Source: an uncultured Methanospirillum sp. (lineage in GTDB: Archaea; Halobacteriota; Methanomicrobia; Methanomicrobiales; Methanospirillaceae). From it: a stretch of 64,000 nt of DNA. The stretch's first letter is position 1, and the number at the start of each line of letters is the position of its first letter. Below, piece by piece: positions 15,619 through 24,262 of the stretch. The notes beneath the pieces are model-generated. The model was given only the letters and a program-made list of their open reading frames with translations, had not been told where the DNA came from and ran no database searches. The stretch spans positions 1,798,001 to 1,862,000 of the forward strand of contig NZ_OY764544.1 of assembly GCF_963668475.1 (NCBI RefSeq). The letters are read 5' to 3'. The translations under genes were made by a program, and so were the position numbers.

Positions 15619-16842
15619 CTACTCGATTCCCTGCACATCGACAACATCTAGTTGTACGACTCGTGCCGGTGTTCCCAGGATCTCTGATAGACTGGGCGTG
15701 GTCCGCCCCTGGTCACCTGATATTAACTCCTTGATGTACAGACCGGCCTCTCCTGTTACTTCGAACGCGAAGAGGTTCGCTTCACGGCCTGCCCATATGA
15801 GATCAAGGACAACCCTCTCCCGTACCTTGTCTGCCCTCCGGTGGGCAACCCGGGCCGGGGTGCGCTGATGTATCGTGGCACCCGTCAGCTGTTCTGCGGC
15901 TGCAGAGAGGGTTTCTTCGGGGATGGAGCCGTCTATATCGACCAGAATCCTGTATTTTTTATGCCCTTTGTGCGTCTTAAGGGTTTCCACCTCACCCCGT
16001 TCGGTCCATCTGAGATCCTTTACCCCAACTCTGCCGCCGGCAGCCTCGTTGATCCTCTTTTCAAGGGTTTCAACGTCTGCCTGTCTCAGCCGGGGTTCAG
16101 AGATCTCGATGATGAACGGGCGGCCGGATCCGATCATCACTGCATCGATGTCCTCGCGTCCGGCGCCGTGAAGTGTTGCTGCTGTGCCTTCGAAGATCTC
16201 GCAGAGGGGCCTTCCTATCAATTCCTCCACCGAGTCTGCGTATTGTTTGCCGGTCCCGTTGCATGCCTCGCAGCCTGCGCCCTTGCATGTCCTGCAGAAC
16301 CAGTGAGTCTGGGGAATTCCCCGCTCGTACTTGAAATACCTGCCATAGAGGAAGATCGGGCGGATCTGAACCTCTGCAATCTCTTCATGAAGGTTCAGGA
16401 CCACAACCACGTCAGGGTTCTTCAGTTCGACCTGAAGCCCGTTCCGTGCTGATACGGCCTTACCTACCTCACGGTTGATCTCAGACTTGAGAGGCTCGGG
16501 GTCCTGCAGCGCCATATCACTCCAGATCATCTCCTCTGCTTCGGTGATCAACGGAGGAATCCGTGATCCGATCAGAAAGGTCTTGCACTCGATCCCTACA
16601 AGAGACGAGATGACCCGCTCTGCCCACTCTGCCGTGTGATCAAAGAAGTTGTTACAGATCCAACAGGGTTCAGACGGTGGAGTGTACGGTTCATTTGCCT
16701 CAAGTACAGACGCGATCCGGATCGCGCTTCCGCGCATATCATTCGATAATCCGTGCGAACGCTTTGCTACGAGGCGACCGAGACAGTGATCACAGATCGG
16801 CCCGTATTCCTGTACTTTGCGGTATAATTCAGTCAGTTCCAT
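15619..16842 (-). CDS. pus10: tRNA pseudouridine synthase Pus10
   Basis: This 407-residue archaeal Pus10 makes pseudouridine at positions 54 and 55 of the tRNA T-loop. The N-terminal THUMP/zinc part shows CDHCLGRL, CWICNNFF and CRTCKGAGCEACNGTG. The catalytic core has GREDIDAVMIGSGRPF with the catalytic Asp after GRE. Its start overlaps the end of trmY by 10 bases. TrmY methylates the Psi54 that Pus10 makes, so the pair are successive enzymes of one modification (m1Psi54). Confidence 0.96.
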   Translation of the reverse strand: MELTELYRKVQEYGPICDHCLGRLVAKRSHGLSNDMRGSAIRIASVLEANEPYTPPSEPCWICNNFFDHTAEWAERVISSLVGIECKTFLIGSRIPPLITEAEEMIWSDMALQDPEPLKSEINREVGKAVSARNGLQVELKNPDVVVVLNLHEEIAEVQIRPIFLYGRYFKYERGIPQTHWFCRTCKGAGCEACNGTGKQYADSVEELIGRPLCEIFEGTAATLHGAGREDIDAVMIGSGRPFIIEISEPRLRQADVETLEKRINEAAGGRVGVKDLRWTERGEVETLKTHKGHKKYRILVDIDGSIPEETLSAAAEQLTGATIHQRTPARVAHRRADKVRERVVLDLIWAGREANLFAFEVTGEAGLYIKELISGDQGRTTPSLSEILGTPARVVQLDVVDVQGIE

Positions 16843-17417
16843 CCGGATCTTCTCCGATCGATCTCATTGTAGAGCAGGACAATTGCGTGGTCGGCATGCA
16901 GAATCTGCGGCCCCAGCGAGTATCTGGGCAGATCCCGGATCAACAGTTCCTCTTCAGGCGTGAAGTTCTGATGATCAGAGAGGAGAAAACCTTCTGGAAG
17001 GCCTTCAACTCCTGTATTCCTGATGTCTGTTCCGCCTTCGTCAAGCACTCCGAACCGGTGCTCACCAAGAAGGGTCTCAAGTCCCGCCTTCCTGACCGAG
17101 ACACCGGGGCTAACCTCCCGGAAGAGGCTGCCTGCCGGGATCTCGAGGGCTTTCTTGATGAAGGACGCACTGCTCCGCTCATCAGGGCTCAGGCTGCGAA
17201 CACTGGCCCCCTCAAACCTGACGGTTTTAGTTGCACCAGGTCCGCCTGCAAGGATCAGGAAACAGGAGGCATCCTCCCTGATGCCGTGCGAGAGGAAGAG
17301 CGAGGCCTGTACGCACCGGCAGAGGAGATCCATCCTGCCACCGCTGCTTGGAAGGTCGTTCAGGCTAAATGAGGCGTCATTCTTTGCCTGGTGACCTGTC
17401 ACCGCAAAAAAGACCAT
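16833..17417 (-). CDS. trmY: tRNA (pseudouridine(54)-N1)-methyltransferase
   Basis: This 194-residue SPOUT-class enzyme (formerly DUF358) uses SAM to convert Psi54 to m1Psi54 in archaeal tRNA. It starts VFFAVTGHQAKNDASFSLNDLPSSGGRMD, characteristic of TrmY. The C-terminal trefoil-knot region includes LLSDHQNFTPEEELLI and SLGPQILHADHAIVLLYNEID. It lies between srp54 (4-base gap) and pus10 (10-base overlap). Confidence 0.95.
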   Translation of the reverse strand: MVFFAVTGHQAKNDASFSLNDLPSSGGRMDLLCRCVQASLFLSHGIREDASCFLILAGGPGATKTVRFEGASVRSLSPDERSSASFIKKALEIPAGSLFREVSPGVSVRKAGLETLLGEHRFGVLDEGGTDIRNTGVEGLPEGFLLSDHQNFTPEEELLIRDLPRYSLGPQILHADHAIVLLYNEIDRRRSGWN

Positions 17418-17421
17418 GGGA

Positions 17422-18735
17422 TCAGGAGAAGCGGCCGAACTTCTTCATAAGCCGTTGCATCCCCTTCTCCCCTCCTTTCAGGTTTTTGAAGGTGCGTTTC
17501 ATCATCTTGTAGTACTTGATGAGTTCACGCACCTCTTCAAGAGTCGCACCGGCACCCATGGCAATCCTCTGCACACGTGAACCGTTCATCACCGTGGGAT
17601 CATCCATCTCGATGTTGGTCATCGAATCCATGATGATCCGGTACCGTTCCATCTTGGTTGAGGTGACATCGATAGCGCCATCAGGAACCTCCATGCCTCC
17701 GAGCGGAAGCATGCTGAGCACCTGCTTGAGTGGCCCCATCTTGTTCACTGCCTCGAGCTGCTTGTACATATCCCGAAGCGTGAACTTGCCTGAGAGCATC
17801 GCGTTGACGTCGATGTCCTCCTCCTGGATGCTCTCCTGGACCTTCTCGGCAAGGGCCTTGAGGTCACCCATACCAAGCAGACGCGAGATGAAGCTGTCAG
17901 GATCAAACCACTCGAGATCCTCAACAGTCTCACCGGCACCAACAAAGACGATACCCGCTCCGGTCTCGGAGACAGCTGAGAGGGCGCCTCCTCCCTTGGC
18001 GGTACCGTCCATCTTGGTGATGATGACACCATCTATCTGGACGGCCTCGTGGAACCGGCGTGCCTGCTCACGTGCCTGCTGACCGAGTGCTGCATCAAGG
18101 ACAAGCCAGCGGTGGGTGGCATGGGTCATCTCATTGAGATCGATGATCTCCTGGATCAGCTCATCCTCAAGGGCGTGACGCCCCTGAGTATCCACGATGA
18201 TGACCTCGTCCTTGAGGTGCTGGAGACCTTCTGCCACGATCTTCCTGGCATCGGTCTCTTTGGGGTTGCCAAAACAGTTCACCTGCACCCGGTCACAAAG
18301 GGTCTTGATCTGGGTGTAGGCACCGGGCCTGAAGGTATCGGCACAGATCACACCGACCCGGAGACCCTTCTTCTTGAAGTACCGGGCGATCTTGGCGGTG
18401 GTGGTGGTCTTACCAGACCCCTGCAGACCAGCCATCAGGATGGTCTGCCTGCCGAGCTGGACATCGACCTTACCGCCGACGAGGTGAACGAGCTCCTCGT
18501 ACACGATCTTGAGCACATGCTCACGTGCAGTAACCCCTTTCGGTGGTTCCTCCTCGAGAGAACGTTTCTTGATCGTCTGGGAGAGCTGCATCACCTGCTT
18601 GACGTTGACATCGGCCTGCAGGAGGGCACGTTGAAGATCCTTGACCAGTTCCTCAACAGCCACCCGGTCGATGACCGTCTTTCCGGCAAGTTTCTTCAGG
18701 GCATCCTTGAGGTTGGTGCCGAGATTTCCGAGCAT
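17422..18735 (-). CDS. srp54: signal recognition particle protein SRP54
   Basis: This 437-residue SRP GTPase recognises signal sequences and 7S RNA. It has N-domain helices (1-90), a G domain with GLQGSGKTTTTAKIARYF (G1), DTQGRHALEDELI (G3, with Gln where DTAGR is usual) and TKMDGTAKGGGALS (G4/G5), and a C-terminal methionine-rich M domain with LGGMEV, MTNIEMDDP and SRVQRIAMGAG. The ATG overlaps the ftsY stop by one base (TGATG), so SRP and its receptor are made together. The C-tail MQRLMKKFGRFS is typical of archaea. Confidence 0.97.
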   Translation of the reverse strand: MLGNLGTNLKDALKKLAGKTVIDRVAVEELVKDLQRALLQADVNVKQVMQLSQTIKKRSLEEEPPKGVTAREHVLKIVYEELVHLVGGKVDVQLGRQTILMAGLQGSGKTTTTAKIARYFKKKGLRVGVICADTFRPGAYTQIKTLCDRVQVNCFGNPKETDARKIVAEGLQHLKDEVIIVDTQGRHALEDELIQEIIDLNEMTHATHRWLVLDAALGQQAREQARRFHEAVQIDGVIITKMDGTAKGGGALSAVSETGAGIVFVGAGETVEDLEWFDPDSFISRLLGMGDLKALAEKVQESIQEEDIDVNAMLSGKFTLRDMYKQLEAVNKMGPLKQVLSMLPLGGMEVPDGAIDVTSTKMERYRIIMDSMTNIEMDDPTVMNGSRVQRIAMGAGATLEEVRELIKYYKMMKRTFKNLKGGEKGMQRLMKKFGRFS

Positions 18736-19823
18736 CAGGCCTCACCTGCAAGGAGGTCAGCGACGATCGCCTTCGGCTCAAAGGGCACGATGTCATCGTA
18801 CCCCTGGCCGACACCGATGAAGATGAGTGGTTTTCCAACCGCATGGGCGATCGAGATCGCTGCCCCGCCCTTCGGGTCCATGTCAACCTTGGTCAGCATC
18901 ACAGCGTCCATGCCGACAGACTTTGCAAACTCTTCGGCACGGATGACCGCGTCGTTACCTGCAACAGCCTCGTCAACATACACGATGAGATCAGGCTGAA
19001 TGACCCTGCGGATCTTGGCGAGCTGGTTCATCAGATTAACACGGTTGTGGAACCTTCCGGCTGTATCTCCAAGAACCACATCGATGTTGTGGGCTTTTGC
19101 ATACTGCACGGTGTCAAAGAGAACAGCAGAGGGGTCAGACCCCTCCTGGTGCTGAATAACCTTGAGACCGAGCCTCTCGCCATGAACATCGATCTGCTCT
19201 ATCGCACCGGCACGGAAGGTATCTCCCGCACCAATAGCGACAGTCAGCCCGTTCTTGGTGAGATAGTGTGCAACCTTCGCAACCGACGTGGTCTTTCCGG
19301 TTCCGTTCACCCCGGTGAAGAGGATCTTTACCGGTTTCTCACGTGATGCGATGAAGTCAAGAATATTGACCCCTTCACCGAGAACTGACAGAAGAGCATC
19401 GGAGAGGGCATTCGTGATAACCGAGTCGACCGAGGTTCCGATCTTGCGTTTTGATCCGGTGAGATCTGCACGGACCTTTGTCAGGATAGCATCGGTTGCA
19501 GAAAAGGCGACATCGCTCTCTAAGAGGCCGATCTCTAGATCAGAGAGGGACTCCTCGATGTCTTTTTCAGAGATGATAAACTCGCGGTCTCTGACGAGCG
19601 AGACCACCTTCTGGGCAAACCCAGGAGCCTTCTTCTCTTTGGCACCCTCATCAGCGTGAGCCACCGGTAGAGCCGGTTCCGGCTCTGAAGCCTGAGAGAC
19701 TGCCGGAGATTCCGGAATCTCCCGGGTAACAGAAGCAGCCCCATCATCTGCAGGCTGCTCACTGATGGTGGTCTCCAGTCGCTGCCTGACCGAGAAGAGT
19801 TTCTCTTTAAGCGCTTTGAACAT
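18735..19823 (-). CDS. ftsY: SRP receptor FtsY
   Basis: This 362-residue protein docks SRP-ribosome complexes at the membrane. Residues 1-70 form an acidic, Pro/Glu/Ala-rich A region, then N-domain helices, then a G domain: FTGVNGTGKTTSVAKVAHYL (G1), DTAGRFHNRVNLMNQL (G3), LTKVDMDPKGGAAIS (G4/G5) and GVGQGYDDIVPF. It overlaps srp54 by one base and follows prefoldin alpha by 28 bases. Confidence 0.97.
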   Translation of the reverse strand: MFKALKEKLFSVRQRLETTISEQPADDGAASVTREIPESPAVSQASEPEPALPVAHADEGAKEKKAPGFAQKVVSLVRDREFIISEKDIEESLSDLEIGLLESDVAFSATDAILTKVRADLTGSKRKIGTSVDSVITNALSDALLSVLGEGVNILDFIASREKPVKILFTGVNGTGKTTSVAKVAHYLTKNGLTVAIGAGDTFRAGAIEQIDVHGERLGLKVIQHQEGSDPSAVLFDTVQYAKAHNIDVVLGDTAGRFHNRVNLMNQLAKIRRVIQPDLIVYVDEAVAGNDAVIRAEEFAKSVGMDAVMLTKVDMDPKGGAAISIAHAVGKPLIFIGVGQGYDDIVPFEPKAIVADLLAGEA

Positions 19824-19851
19824 CAGAGACCACTCAAGTCCTTAAAAGGCC

Positions 19852-20304
19852 TTATCGCGGCCCTGCACCGCCGGCACCCTGTTCCTGCTGGGCCTGGCGG
19901 TAGAGCTGCTCAAGACGCTTGGAGATGTCTTTGACCTGGGCGTCAATCTTCTGGAGTGCTTCGCTCAGATTCTTGCTTGATGCTTCCATCTCAACGATGC
20001 GATCCTGGAGGTAACTGGCACCGCCCTCGCTGGTCTTCTGGAGAATGATCTCTGAGCCGATGTTGACGTAGACCTCATCCGGGTGTTCTACCCGTGCCCG
20101 GACGTTTACGCCTCCGCCGACCGGCATCAGGATCGTGGAGTCTCCTGCCTCTAAAAGAGCCTTCAGGGTCTCAATTGCGGCATTCCCTTCCCGGATCCCC
20201 TCTTCCATGATACCGAGCTGGCGTGAGTATATCTCTGCCTGCTGGTTGTACTGGTTCAGGTATGCCTGAAGGGACTGAACTTCACGGGGATCAACGGGTG
20301 CCAT
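19852..20304 (-). CDS. pfdA: prefoldin subunit alpha
   Basis: This is a 150-residue subunit of the hexameric chaperone that captures unfolded proteins for the thermosome. It has two long coiled-coil helices (about 5-50 and 95-140) joined by a beta hairpin with ILMPVGGGVNVRARV. The C-terminus is Gln/Gly-rich. The frame opens at a GTG at 20313, but the ATG at 20304 (MAPVDPREVQSL) fits the family better and has GGTGAGTGATC upstream as ribosome site. Its neighbours (LX upstream, ftsY downstream) are the usual archaeal arrangement. Confidence 0.94.
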   Translation of the reverse strand: MAPVDPREVQSLQAYLNQYNQQAEIYSRQLGIMEEGIREGNAAIETLKALLEAGDSTILMPVGGGVNVRARVEHPDEVYVNIGSEIILQKTSEGGASYLQDRIVEMEASSKNLSEALQKIDAQVKDISKRLEQLYRQAQQEQGAGGAGPR

Positions 20305-20309
20305 CGGGA

Positions 20310-20501
20310 TCACTCACCTGCACATTCAGTGATGGTATCGATCTGAATATACATGCGTTTAAGGCGGTGTTTGCTTCCGATCAGGTTGTAGATCCGTTCC
20401 TGTGCCTGCTTCTCATTCGGGGCAACAAGAACCTTGGTGTATGGCTTCCATCCACGCAGTTCCTGGTATTTGCCCGTGACTTCGTACTTCTTCTGGTCCA
20501 T
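20310..20501 (-). CDS. rplX: 50S ribosomal protein LX (L18Ae/L20a)
   Basis: This 63-residue protein is the short archaeal L18Ae. The family signature is visible as YEVTGKYQELRGWKPYTKVL, then NEKQAQERIYNLIGSKHRLKR. Length is in the normal range for archaea (55-80). It lies 3 bases after the aIF6 gene and 5 bases before prefoldin alpha. Confidence 0.95.
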   Translation of the reverse strand: MDQKKYEVTGKYQELRGWKPYTKVLVAPNEKQAQERIYNLIGSKHRLKRMYIQIDTITECAGE

Positions 20502-20504
20502 AGT

Positions 20505-21167
20505 TCACTCCTCAAATCCGAAAATATCTTCTATTCTTCCGAGTTCATAGCCGCTTGTCTCTGTTCCTGCAAGGTACCCTTTAGTATTTGCCACGAGACC
20601 GGTCCCGACCATTGCATTCCCCATGTTGATCGAGCCTTTTCCCACAGGCAGCTCGCAGACCTTCTCAAGAGTGCTCATCTCATGGAGGCTGCTACGTGGA
20701 CTGACCACGACACCGTTGTTGGTTGCAACCGCAGCCATCCCGACAACCTTCACATCTCCAAGGGTGAGAGGGGTTATCGGGACCTTCAGAAACTCACCGA
20801 TCTCTTTCTGAAGCTTCTTGTCCATTTCAGGATGAACAGCAGCGAACTTGTCACACGCGAGTATGACATTGCCGGCTGCGTTCATTCCATGTTCAAGGAA
20901 GAAGAGTTCGCGGTATTCGCCAAGCCGGTCGGCTTCTGCCTGCGTCGCAAGACCGGAGACCACAAACCCATTGCTGTTTCCGGCAAGGAGGGAGCCGATG
21001 ATCGGACTGCCCTGGATGTTTGTCCTGACTATCTCCAGATCAAAGGCCTCACGGTAATGAACCTCGAGCTCTTCAGGTGCCTCGAACGGAATGACCGCGA
21101 TGTCCTCAAAGACGCGGGTAAATACGCCAATATGGGAGTCGCCTGATATCGAGACCGTGCGGTCCAT
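20505..21167 (-). CDS. eif6: translation initiation factor aIF6
   Basis: From the ATG at 21167 this is a 220-residue anti-association factor that binds the 50S subunit and stops premature joining with 30S. The pentein repeats are visible, with SHIGVFTRVFEDIAV, NIQGSPIIGSLLAGNSNG, LTLGDVKVVGMAAVATNNG, SINMGNAMVGTGLVANTKG and GYELGRIEDIFGF. Fourteen extra residues upstream in frame overlap L31e and do not belong. Only one base separates the L31e stop from this ATG (TGAGATG). Confidence 0.97.
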   Translation of the reverse strand: MDRTVSISGDSHIGVFTRVFEDIAVIPFEAPEELEVHYREAFDLEIVRTNIQGSPIIGSLLAGNSNGFVVSGLATQAEADRLGEYRELFFLEHGMNAAGNVILACDKFAAVHPEMDKKLQKEIGEFLKVPITPLTLGDVKVVGMAAVATNNGVVVSPRSSLHEMSTLEKVCELPVGKGSINMGNAMVGTGLVANTKGYLAGTETSGYELGRIEDIFGFEE

Positions 21168-21168
21168 C

Positions 21169-21432
21169 TCACTCCTCAGCCAGTTCCGCCTGCACCTGAC
21201 CGTCTTCAAGCTTCATAGCTTTGACACGGATCCGTGCTGGCGGCTTCTGGGAACCACGGGACCAGACCTTCTCGTTGATTGAGGCGTGAAGTTTCACATC
21301 CTCGCTCTTCATGTGGTGTCCCAGAAACTCCCTGATATCCTTCATTGCCTTTGCGCTGCGTCTCCAGCGGGGAACGCGCCGAACCGATCCCAGTGGAATG
21401 ACATATATCTGCTCTTTCAGATTATCGACCAT
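21169..21432 (-). CDS. rpl31e: 50S ribosomal protein L31e
   Basis: This 87-residue protein matches archaeal L31e: [20 protein letters not shown] near the start, then [20 protein letters not shown] and [20 protein letters not shown]. The family lies at the peptide exit tunnel. It is preceded 4 bases earlier by the L39e stop and followed by aIF6, the standard archaeal order. Confidence 0.97.
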   Translation of the reverse strand: MVDNLKEQIYVIPLGSVRRVPRWRRSAKAMKDIREFLGHHMKSEDVKLHASINEKVWSRGSQKPPARIRVKAMKLEDGQVQAELAEE

Positions 21433-21436
21433 ATTC

Positions 21437-21589
21437 TTACACCTTCAGGGTGCTGCGGCGCCAGCTGTGACGTGCGGGGTGAGTCATCACTTTTCTCTTC
21501 GTCTTTATCATAACCCACTGCGGCACACGCCTGTTCTGCTGGGTCTTTTTAGAAAGCCGGATCTTCCGGCACTTTGAAACTTTGCTCAT
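21437..21589 (-). CDS. rpl39e: 50S ribosomal protein L39e
   Basis: This short gene encodes 50 very basic residues, starting [20 protein letters not shown] and containing [13 protein letters not shown] and a [10 protein letters not shown] end. These are the L39e signatures, including the WR-x-T-x-L end. L39e lines the exit tunnel. Its ATG overlaps the stop of the PP-loop gene (ATGA), and it is followed by L31e after 4 bases. Confidence 0.97.
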   Translation of the reverse strand: MSKVSKCRKIRLSKKTQQNRRVPQWVMIKTKRKVMTHPARHSWRRSTLKV

Positions 21590-22188
21590 TGTATTTCTCC
21601 AGATGACCGTCTTGCGGTCACGAGGGATTGCTCATGATTCGGGGGGAACACCGAAGAGACAGGGATTCCCCGACTCTCCAGTTCACACCTGATCTCATGT
21701 TCATAGTCCCCGCTGCGGATTTGTCCGGTCTCCCCGTATCTGATCTCGAGGTACCGGGCAGCAAGCCGCTGTACCTCCCGCTTCGGATACCCGATAAGCG
21801 GGCGGACATAGGAACATCCACATCCGTCTGATATACTCCTGACTTCGTCATTGGTCAGAAGTGGTACCCGGTCACCAAACCTGGTACCATCGCCAACAAC
21901 CTCGTAGGAGGTGCAGAGGATACGGACCGCCTCCCGGTGGATCCGCTGGATTGCCTGTGACGGATGCCCGCACACCACGACTGTATCTGCTACCTCCGTA
22001 AGGAGGCCGGATGGAAATATCCGTTTATGGTGCGGGAATCCGAGTACTGCCGCCGCCTGTTCGATCTGCTCAATTGCAGATTCAGGAGAGAAGACAAAGG
22101 TGTTCAGTTCAACCTCATAGTTCTCTGCAAGCAGAATTGCTGCAAGAGAACTGTCTTTTCCGCCTGAGAACAGGACGCCGGCCTTCAT
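21586..22188 (-). CDS. PP-loop ATP-pyrophosphatase family protein
   Basis: This 200-residue protein begins [17 protein letters not shown], the SGGKDS pyrophosphate loop of N-type ATP pyrophosphatases. That superfamily includes ThiI, MnmA, QueC, GMP synthetase and diphthamide synthase. Later motifs are [29 protein letters not shown] and [13 protein letters not shown]. In archaea this subgroup regularly sits between pdcd5 and rpl39e, as here, which suggests a modification role in translation. The substrate is unknown. It overlaps both neighbours by 4 bases. Confidence 0.85.
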   Translation of the reverse strand: MKAGVLFSGGKDSSLAAILLAENYEVELNTFVFSPESAIEQIEQAAAVLGFPHHKRIFPSGLLTEVADTVVVCGHPSQAIQRIHREAVRILCTSYEVVGDGTRFGDRVPLLTNDEVRSISDGCGCSYVRPLIGYPKREVQRLAARYLEIRYGETGQIRSGDYEHEIRCELESRGIPVSSVFPPNHEQSLVTARRSSGEIQ

Positions 22189-22517
22189 CCTTTACGTCTG
22201 ATATTGAATTCGCGCTTGGCAGGCGTTACCTGTTTAAGGATGACTTTCAGCTGCTCGTCATTGATCTTTGTCTTGATCCTTCCGCTCTGGGCAAGCATGA
22301 TCAGCTGCTGCTCTACAGACTTGGCGAAATCAGGCTTGGTGAGCTTGATGGTGTTCAACCTCTCCCGGGCTTCAGGCTCAAGGATCTGTACGAGTGCCGA
22401 GTGAATCTGGGCCTCATACTGACGCTGCCGTTCGGCCTCATCCTGCTGGGAAGCAGCCTGCTGCTGCATCTCCATCATTCGACGCCGTCGGATCTCTGCT
22501 AATTCATCATCTCCCAT
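22185..22517 (-). CDS. PDCD5/TFAR19-related DNA-binding protein
   Basis: This 110-residue helical protein has an N-terminal Glu/Arg/Gln-rich helix (LAEIRRRRMMEMQQQAAS), then ILEPEARERLNTIKLTKPDFAKSVEQ and SGRIKTKINDEQLKVILKQV. This is the archaeal PDCD5 family (often annotated as DNA-binding protein). Its exact role is not settled. It lies between rps19e and the PP-loop gene in the conserved cluster. Confidence 0.94.
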   Translation of the reverse strand: MGDDELAEIRRRRMMEMQQQAASQQDEAERQRQYEAQIHSALVQILEPEARERLNTIKLTKPDFAKSVEQQLIMLAQSGRIKTKINDEQLKVILKQVTPAKREFNIRRKG

Positions 22518-22533
22518 TCAGGAGTACCTTCGT

Positions 22534-22956
22534 TTACGCGGACTCAGAGACGATACTATACGCTACTCCGTCAAGGAACGATGCGCCTGCAGGAGTGACG
22601 ACTCTGCCGCTCTTCTGCTGGGCGATGTACCCTGCCTTTTCGAGCTGCTGAACCGCCTTTCTCAGGACGGAACCGCTCCCCTTCACCGTCTTGTTCGGCT
22701 TGGAGCCTCTGTTCTTGCTTCCGCCATAGGCAGACCGCATCCGCTCAACACCGACCGGGCCGTCAATGTATACGCGCCTCAGTACAGCTGCTGCCCGGGT
22801 GTACCACCAGTCAGAATCTTCAGGTGGCATCCCCTTGTGGGCACCGGTCTTTGCAAAGGCTGCCCATTCAGGAGCAGTTATTTCAGGTTTTTCCTTCAGT
22901 TCCGCTGCGACGCGTGAAATCAGCTTCTCAGCTGGAACATCATATACAGTTGTCAT
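22534..22956 (-). CDS. rps19e: 30S ribosomal protein S19e
   Basis: This 140-residue protein is the archaeal/eukaryal S19e winged-helix protein: VYDVPAEKLISRVAAELKEK, PPEDSDWWYTRAAAVLRRVY, GPVGVERMRSAYGG and KAVQQLEKAGYIAQQKSGRV. It is the first gene of the long minus-strand operon that runs through srp54. A clear TATA box lies upstream at 23012-23023. Confidence 0.97.
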   Translation of the reverse strand: MTTVYDVPAEKLISRVAAELKEKPEITAPEWAAFAKTGAHKGMPPEDSDWWYTRAAAVLRRVYIDGPVGVERMRSAYGGSKNRGSKPNKTVKGSGSVLRKAVQQLEKAGYIAQQKSGRVVTPAGASFLDGVAYSIVSESA

Positions 22957-23011
22957 CGATAGTCCACACTCTCAATGCAGATAGTCGTCTCTACTTATTC
23001 GTATGAAGTGT

Positions 23012-23023
23012 TCTTATATATTT
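23012..23023 (-). promoter_or_regulatory. TATA-box promoter of the rps19e operon
   Basis: On the minus strand GCGAAATATATAAGAAC is a very good archaeal BRE/TATA combination. Initiation about 25 bases on (near 22990) would leave a 35-base leader before the S19e ATG at 22956. The box overlaps the stop codon of the YhbY gene, so the ribosomal run has its own promoter inside the end of the preceding operon. Confidence 0.65.
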
Positions 23024-23310
23024 CGCGGACGGCTTCCGGAGGCAGAGCCTGAATCTCCAAGCACCATCGTTCTTCCACGCACCTGGAGGAGAACTGTGCC
23101 GCTCTCTGTTGCGACCGATGCAGGATCCACATCAACCGACTCAAGCCACTTCACCTTGATGGTCTTCCGGGTCTTGATCTGACTGCGGATCTCTTCGATG
23201 ATCGTCTCGGTCATTCCCTGTTTGCCAACCCAGATGGTCGGTTTGAGGTCATGATATCCCCCGGCAGGGGCTGATGTCTTCTTTCGGGAACTTATTCTGT
23301 CTTGACTCAT
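23014..23310 (-). CDS. YhbY/CRM-domain RNA-binding protein
   Basis: This 98-residue protein is a single CRM (CRS1-YhbY) domain: HDLKPTIWVGKQGMTETIIEEIRSQIKTRKTIKVKW, with the GKQG loop where GxxG is usual, and VATESGTVLLQVRGRTMVL. Bacterial YhbY binds pre-50S particles, so a ribosome-assembly role is likely. It overlaps the RNase P gene by 4 bases (ATGA). Confidence 0.93.
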   Translation of the reverse strand: MSQDRISSRKKTSAPAGGYHDLKPTIWVGKQGMTETIIEEIRSQIKTRKTIKVKWLESVDVDPASVATESGTVLLQVRGRTMVLGDSGSASGSRPRNI

Positions 23311-23624
23311 GGTTTATTCCGATATAGCGGGTAGCGGCGGCGATATCCACAGGCCATGCAGGTGACGACCACACGGCTTTTGTGTATGCGGGTCTGCACG
23401 GTCACACCGGGAACAAAGAACCGGTAGCAACTGCGGCAGAACTGCCGTCTGAGTTCGTGAGGCATGCGGATCCGCTCCTTCATCGCGATCCGCCGGGCGA
23501 GTGCCACGCACCGGTCACTCCAGACAGGGTTCTCGGGAAAGAACCGCGAAGCCTGGATGAAGAGGATGCGGACCCGCTCCCCTGCAATCTGCCTGCGATC
23601 CGAACGCTGGTGACGTTTGGCCAT
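23307..23624 (-). CDS. rnp4: ribonuclease P protein component 4 (Rpp21/Rpr2)
   Basis: This 105-residue zinc-ribbon protein is a subunit of the archaeal RNase P that matures tRNA 5' ends. It has RVRILFIQASRFF and RCVALARRIAMKERIRMP helices, then two zinc-binding knuckles, CRSC and CMAC, separated by the VPGVTVQTRIHKSRVVV strand pair. The start overlaps the purN stop by one base and the end overlaps yhbY by 4. Confidence 0.95.
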   Translation of the reverse strand: MAKRHQRSDRRQIAGERVRILFIQASRFFPENPVWSDRCVALARRIAMKERIRMPHELRRQFCRSCYRFFVPGVTVQTRIHKSRVVVTCMACGYRRRYPLYRNKP

Positions 23625-24262
23625 CAGTCACACCGGTTCGGGGTGGGGGAGCTGCTGATTCTCACAGCCCTTCCTTCGATCCTGAGCCTCTCTTCAAAGA
23701 AGAGACGTATCGCTTCAGGGAATGCCTTGTGCTCCTCGACAAGGATACGGTCTGCAAGGATATCACCGTCATCACCTTCAAGGATGGGAACGGTCCGCTG
23801 GATGATCACCGGGCCGGCATCCATATCCTCGGTCACGAAGTGCACCGTGCACCCGGCAACCTTGACACCGTATTGTATCGCCTGATCCTGGGCGTGAAGC
23901 CCGGCAAAGGAGGGGAGCAGACTCGGATGAATGTTCACCATCCGTCCCGAGTATCTCCTGACGATCTCGCTCCCCAGGATCCTCATGTACCCGGCAAGCA
24001 CGACGAGATCAGGGTCATACTTCTGAATCGCAGCGATGAGGGCCGACTCATACAACTGCTTGTTTGTGAACGATCTGAACGCAACAACCTCACCCGGTAT
24101 CCCTGCGGCACGCGCACGTTCAATAGCATATGCATCAGGGTTGTCGGTGATGAGGGCGGTGCAGACCGCAGGGATGTATCCGTCAGAGACACGGTCAATG
24201 ATGGCCTGAAAGTTGGAGCCTCTCCCGGAAGCAAGTACGACAAACGTCTTCTCTGCCTTCAT
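23624..24262 (-). CDS. purN: phosphoribosylglycinamide formyltransferase
   Basis: This 212-residue PurN uses formyl-tetrahydrofolate to formylate GAR, the third step of purine synthesis. The N-terminus VVLASGRGSNFQAIIDRVSDG, the catalytic NIHPSLLPSFAGLHAQDQAI and the VHFVTEDMDAGPVI segment with the essential Asp are all present. It overlaps the CBS-transporter gene by 4 bases and rnp4 by one, so it is part of the same transcript. Confidence 0.96.
   Translation of the reverse strand: MKAEKTFVVLASGRGSNFQAIIDRVSDGYIPAVCTALITDNPDAYAIERARAAGIPGEVVAFRSFTNKQLYESALIAAIQKYDPDLVVLAGYMRILGSEIVRRYSGRMVNIHPSLLPSFAGLHAQDQAIQYGVKVAGCTVHFVTEDMDAGPVIIQRTVPILEGDDGDILADRILVEEHKAFPEAIRLFFEERLRIEGRAVRISSSPTPNRCD

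Noticed and set aside
15841..16452. Plus-strand frame (203 codons) opposite pus10
   Set aside because: Antisense of a conserved gene; no recognisable protein.
20223..21146. Long plus-strand frame (307 codons) opposite aIF6, LX and prefoldin
   Set aside because: It is an antisense shadow of well-identified minus-strand genes; its peptide is Cys/His-rich without a fold pattern.
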